A stretch of 6,899 nt of DNA, from contig CAKTXP010000126.1 in the NCBI GenBank assembly GCA_934631055.1, forward strand, positions 1-6,899, given 5' to 3'. A model generated the notes under the pieces. The model saw only the letters and a program-made list of their open reading frames with translations. It made no database searches and had not been told where the DNA came from. The DNA comes from an uncultured Clostridia bacterium (lineage in GTDB: Bacteria; Bacillota; Clostridia; Christensenellales; Aristaeellaceae). Numbering within the stretch: position 1 is the first letter of the stretch; each line of letters starts with the position of its first letter. A program made the position numbers and the translations under genes. This document shows, one piece after another, positions 5,523 through 6,899 of this stretch.

Positions 5523-5762
5523 ATGCGCCCAACGATCACCATGGATATCCGACAGGAAACCTATGAAGAGCTGTTGACGCTGGCGGATACGCTCGGCTAT
5601 CCGCCCGAAGCCGCGATGAGCTATGCCGTTCGGCTGGTCAACGCCTGTATCCGCGAAGGTCTGCTGACCGATATTCCCACGCTCAGGGACGAGACAGAGC
5701 CAAAAGCCGTAAACGAAAGCGGCGGCAAGGTCATCGCTTTTCCGAGCAGACGGAAAGGTTAA
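5523..5762 (+). CDS. Small protein, possible ribbon-helix-helix fold
   Basis: The 79-residue protein starts at ATG 5523, chosen because GGAGG (5511-5515) lies seven bases upstream. A GTG at 5487 overlapping the previous stop would add 12 residues but has no such site. The first half has a short strand (PTITMDI), a helix (about 11-24, QETYEELLTLADTLG) and a second helix after PPEA (about 28-46, AMSYAVRLVNACIREG). This resembles ribbon-helix-helix DNA-binding proteins of the antitoxin/CopG type. The second half is polar and ends in a basic tail (FPSRRKG). No toxin gene lies beside it. It follows the WalJ-like gene by 32 bases and shares its promoter and terminator. The fold is inferred from the pattern only; function unknown. 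Confidence 0.75.
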   Translation: MRPTITMDIRQETYEELLTLADTLGYPPEAAMSYAVRLVNACIREGLLTDIPTLRDETEPKAVNESGGKVIAFPSRRKG

Positions 5763-5777
5763 GGAATCCTCATACAT

Positions 5778-5830
5778 CATATGGAAAAACTGCGATGCGG
5801 CTTTGAGGAGCGCTCGCAGTTTTTTATATG
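5778..5830. terminator. Bidirectional intrinsic terminator
   Basis: AAAAACTGCGA (5785-5795) pairs with TCGCAGTTTTT (5814-5824), with an 18-base loop and a T6 tract at 5820-5825. An outer CATAT/ATATG pair extends the stem. Because the left arm begins with A5, the minus strand also has a T5 tract after the stem. It therefore suits both the plus-strand walJ-like operon and leftward transcription from the SIMPL gene. Confidence 0.88.
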
Positions 5831-5988
5831 GACAGTAAATGAGCTTAATTCTAGTTATTCAGCGGTGTTATTCGATTGTAGGGGCGCGCATTGCGCGTCC
5901 GTTTTTTTTACGCAAAATTTGTTCTTTGCTCAATTATAGCAGAGTTACAATGGGCTATCCGAGGAATTCAGGTTTCCGAAATACATCA
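5831..5988. other. Intergenic stretch without a gene
   Basis: Apart from the T8 hairpin, this AT-richer stretch shows no coding frame with a ribosome binding site. A lone minus-strand TATAAT (5938-5933) has no -35 partner at a normal distance. Together with copy B it makes up the gene-free interval before the SIMPL gene. Confidence 0.5.
5881..5909 (+). terminator. Second hairpin with T8 tract, terminator-like
   Basis: GGGCGCGC (5882-5889) and GCGCGTCC (5893-5900) form eight pairs, one of them G-U, around a 3-base ATT loop. They are followed by G and eight T (5902-5909). It would act on the plus strand as a back-up terminator about 60 bases after the first. The GTAGGGGCGCGC-type sequence also looks like a mobile or dispersed hairpin. 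Confidence 0.65.
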
Positions 5989-6007
5989 GCTATCGCTTTG
6001 CGATAGC
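5989..6007. repeat. Perfect 8-bp hairpin upstream of repeat copy B
   Basis: GCTATCGC (5989-5996), TTT, then GCGATAGC (6000-6007). No T-run follows on either strand, so it is not a standard terminator. It stands 12 bases before hairpin 1 of copy B and may be part of that element's leading edge; copy A has the 20-bp palindrome upstream instead. Confidence 0.65.
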
Positions 6008-6012
6008 GTAGT

Positions 6013-6158
6013 GAAGGGTCAAGGGAACTCAGTTCCCTTGTGGGGTTTGGGGATTGGAGCCACGCGCCCGCTGGGCGGGATTCAGCGTGGCAGAAATCGG
6101 AAATCGTAAGAAACGCTTGCGTTTCTATACGAGTTTCCCGGATCAAAGCCCCAACGTC
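6013..6158 (+). repeat. Long-form copy (B) of the structured dispersed repeat
   Basis: This is the second long copy. Hairpin 1 is at 6020-6040 (arms CAAGGGAAC and GTTCCCTTG). Hairpin 2 is at 6059-6091 (GCCACGC and GCGTGGC outside CCCGC/GCGGG). Hairpin 3 is at 6099-6138, identical to copy A. TTGGGG (6047-6052) can pair with CCCCAA (6149-6154). The copy ends only about eight bases from the stop codon of the SIMPL gene and runs antisense to it, like copy A beside cdaR. Confidence 0.88.
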
Positions 6159-6163
6159 CCCCC

Positions 6164-6874
6164 TTACTTTGCTTCCGCCTCATACACCGCCGTGACGCTT
6201 GCCGTCACGCTGATGCTTCCGGAGCGGATGCCCGTTTCGGCAGATTCCGCGCGCATGCTGACCGCGCCGCTGTCCGCCACGCTGTTGACGGCGTAACCTG
6301 CGTCATAGCCGCCGTTCTCGCTGATGCTCTCCAGTCCGGAGACGGTCATGCCTGCCGCGCCCGCCATCACGTCCGCCTTCTTCGCCGCCGCGTCGATTGC
6401 CAGCGCAAGCGCCTGCTTGTACAGCTCAGAACGGTTGGACACGTCATAGGATACGTTGTAGATCTCGCTCATGCCGCTGTCCGTGACCACGCCGACAACG
6501 CTGTCGAGCATATCGACATCGCGGCAGGTGATAGAAAGCGTATGATTCGCCTGATAGCCGCTGACGGTCGGAGTATCGGCGTCATAGTTATACGTCGGGT
6601 AATAGCTGTAATTGCTGGTAACGATATCGTCCTGCGCGACGCCGAGCTGGATAAGCTTATCGGTCACGCTCGCGATGATCTTATTCATCGCTTCCTGCGC
6701 CTCGCCGACCGTCTTGGCGGAGACGCTGGCGTTTGCCGTCACGGTCACCATATCCGGCTCAGCGGTCACGGTCGCCGTTCCCTGCGCGGTGATATCCGCG
6801 TCCTTTCCATCGGCGAAAGCCATCGCCGGAATTGCCAGCATCAGCGCCAGCGCAAAAGCAAGCCATTTTTTCAT
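6164..6874 (-). CDS. Secreted SIMPL (DUF541) domain protein
   Basis: The 236-residue protein has a textbook Sec signal peptide (MKKWLAFALALMLAIPAMAFA) with predicted cleavage after residue 21. The mature part starts DITAQGTATVTAEPDMVTVT, the usual SIMPL/DUF541 opening. It continues through a helix (AQEAMNKIIASVTDKLIQLG), a YYPTYNY segment, ISITCRDVD-like strands, and a conserved alanine-rich helix (LYKQALALAIDAAAKKADVMAGAAG). It closes with ISVTASVTAVYEA. Family members are periplasmic or secreted, form oligomers, and have no firmly established activity. The ATG at 6874 has AGGAGG nine bases upstream; the ATG at 6880 would be only three bases from it, and the TTG at 6883 would abut it. No lipobox cysteine is present. 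The promoter lies outside the right edge. Confidence 0.92.
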   Translation of the reverse strand: MKKWLAFALALMLAIPAMAFADGKDADITAQGTATVTAEPDMVTVTANASVSAKTVGEAQEAMNKIIASVTDKLIQLGVAQDDIVTSNYSYYPTYNYDADTPTVSGYQANHTLSITCRDVDMLDSVVGVVTDSGMSEIYNVSYDVSNRSELYKQALALAIDAAAKKADVMAGAAGMTVSGLESISENGGYDAGYAVNSVADSGAVSMRAESAETGIRSGSISVTASVTAVYEAEAK

Positions 6875-6899
6875 TTTCATCAACCTCCTGATTAAAAAG

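Noticed and set aside
5933..5938. Minus-strand TATAAT as promoter of a small RNA in the 5831-5988 gap
   Set aside because: No -35 at normal spacing and no convincing transcript unit; a chance match in an AT-rich stretch is likelier.
5891..6109. Open frame across repeat copy B, and a similar one across copy A (506-787)
   Set aside because: The frames follow the repeat's hairpins, have no ribosome binding site, and the differences between copies respect pairing, not codons.

Overview
The window reads as a moderately GC-rich chromosome fragment of a Bacillota (Firmicutes) bacterium, most likely a Clostridia-type anaerobe. This is an inference from three things: the cdaA-cdaR pair, a WalJ/YycJ-type protein, and strong AGGAGG-type ribosome binding sites with Gram-positive style promoters and intrinsic terminators. 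No rRNA, tRNA, CRISPR array, riboswitch or insertion sequence was seen.

Layout, left to right. (1) 1-308, minus: the 5' part of a small membrane protein gene that runs off the left edge. (2) 309-711: an intergenic stretch built from two head-to-head copies of a structured dispersed repeat around a perfect 20-bp palindrome, plus the cdaR terminator. (3) 712-2893, minus: cdaR and cdaA, the c-di-AMP cyclase and its membrane partner, overlapping by 32 nt, with a TATAAT box upstream. (4) 3056-3274, minus: a DUF378 small membrane protein. (5) 3341-4590, minus: gluQ (glutamyl-queuosine tRNA(Asp) synthetase) preceded by and coupled to an unnamed 100-residue protein. (6) 4601-4668: two promoter-like sequences pointing at each other. 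(7) 4672-5762, plus: a WalJ/YycJ-family metallo-beta-lactamase-fold protein followed by a 79-residue possible ribbon-helix-helix protein, ending at a bidirectional terminator. (8) 5826-6163: intergenic, with a second hairpin/T-run, an 8-bp hairpin and another long copy of the repeat. (9) 6164-6874, minus: a secreted SIMPL/DUF541 protein.

The genes are mainly housekeeping: c-di-AMP synthesis, tRNA modification, and a WalJ-type nuclease/cell-wall accessory protein. The least ordinary signal is the repeat family. Two long copies, 5.5 kb apart, align without gaps over 129 nt with 13 differences. None of the 13 is an uncompensated change in a stem, and three stem positions have changed on both sides. 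A third copy looks like a short form lacking exactly the 91-nt two-hairpin module found in the long forms. A fourth, partial, repeat-like stretch forms the last codons of gluQ. This suggests selection or copying at the level of a folded nucleic acid.
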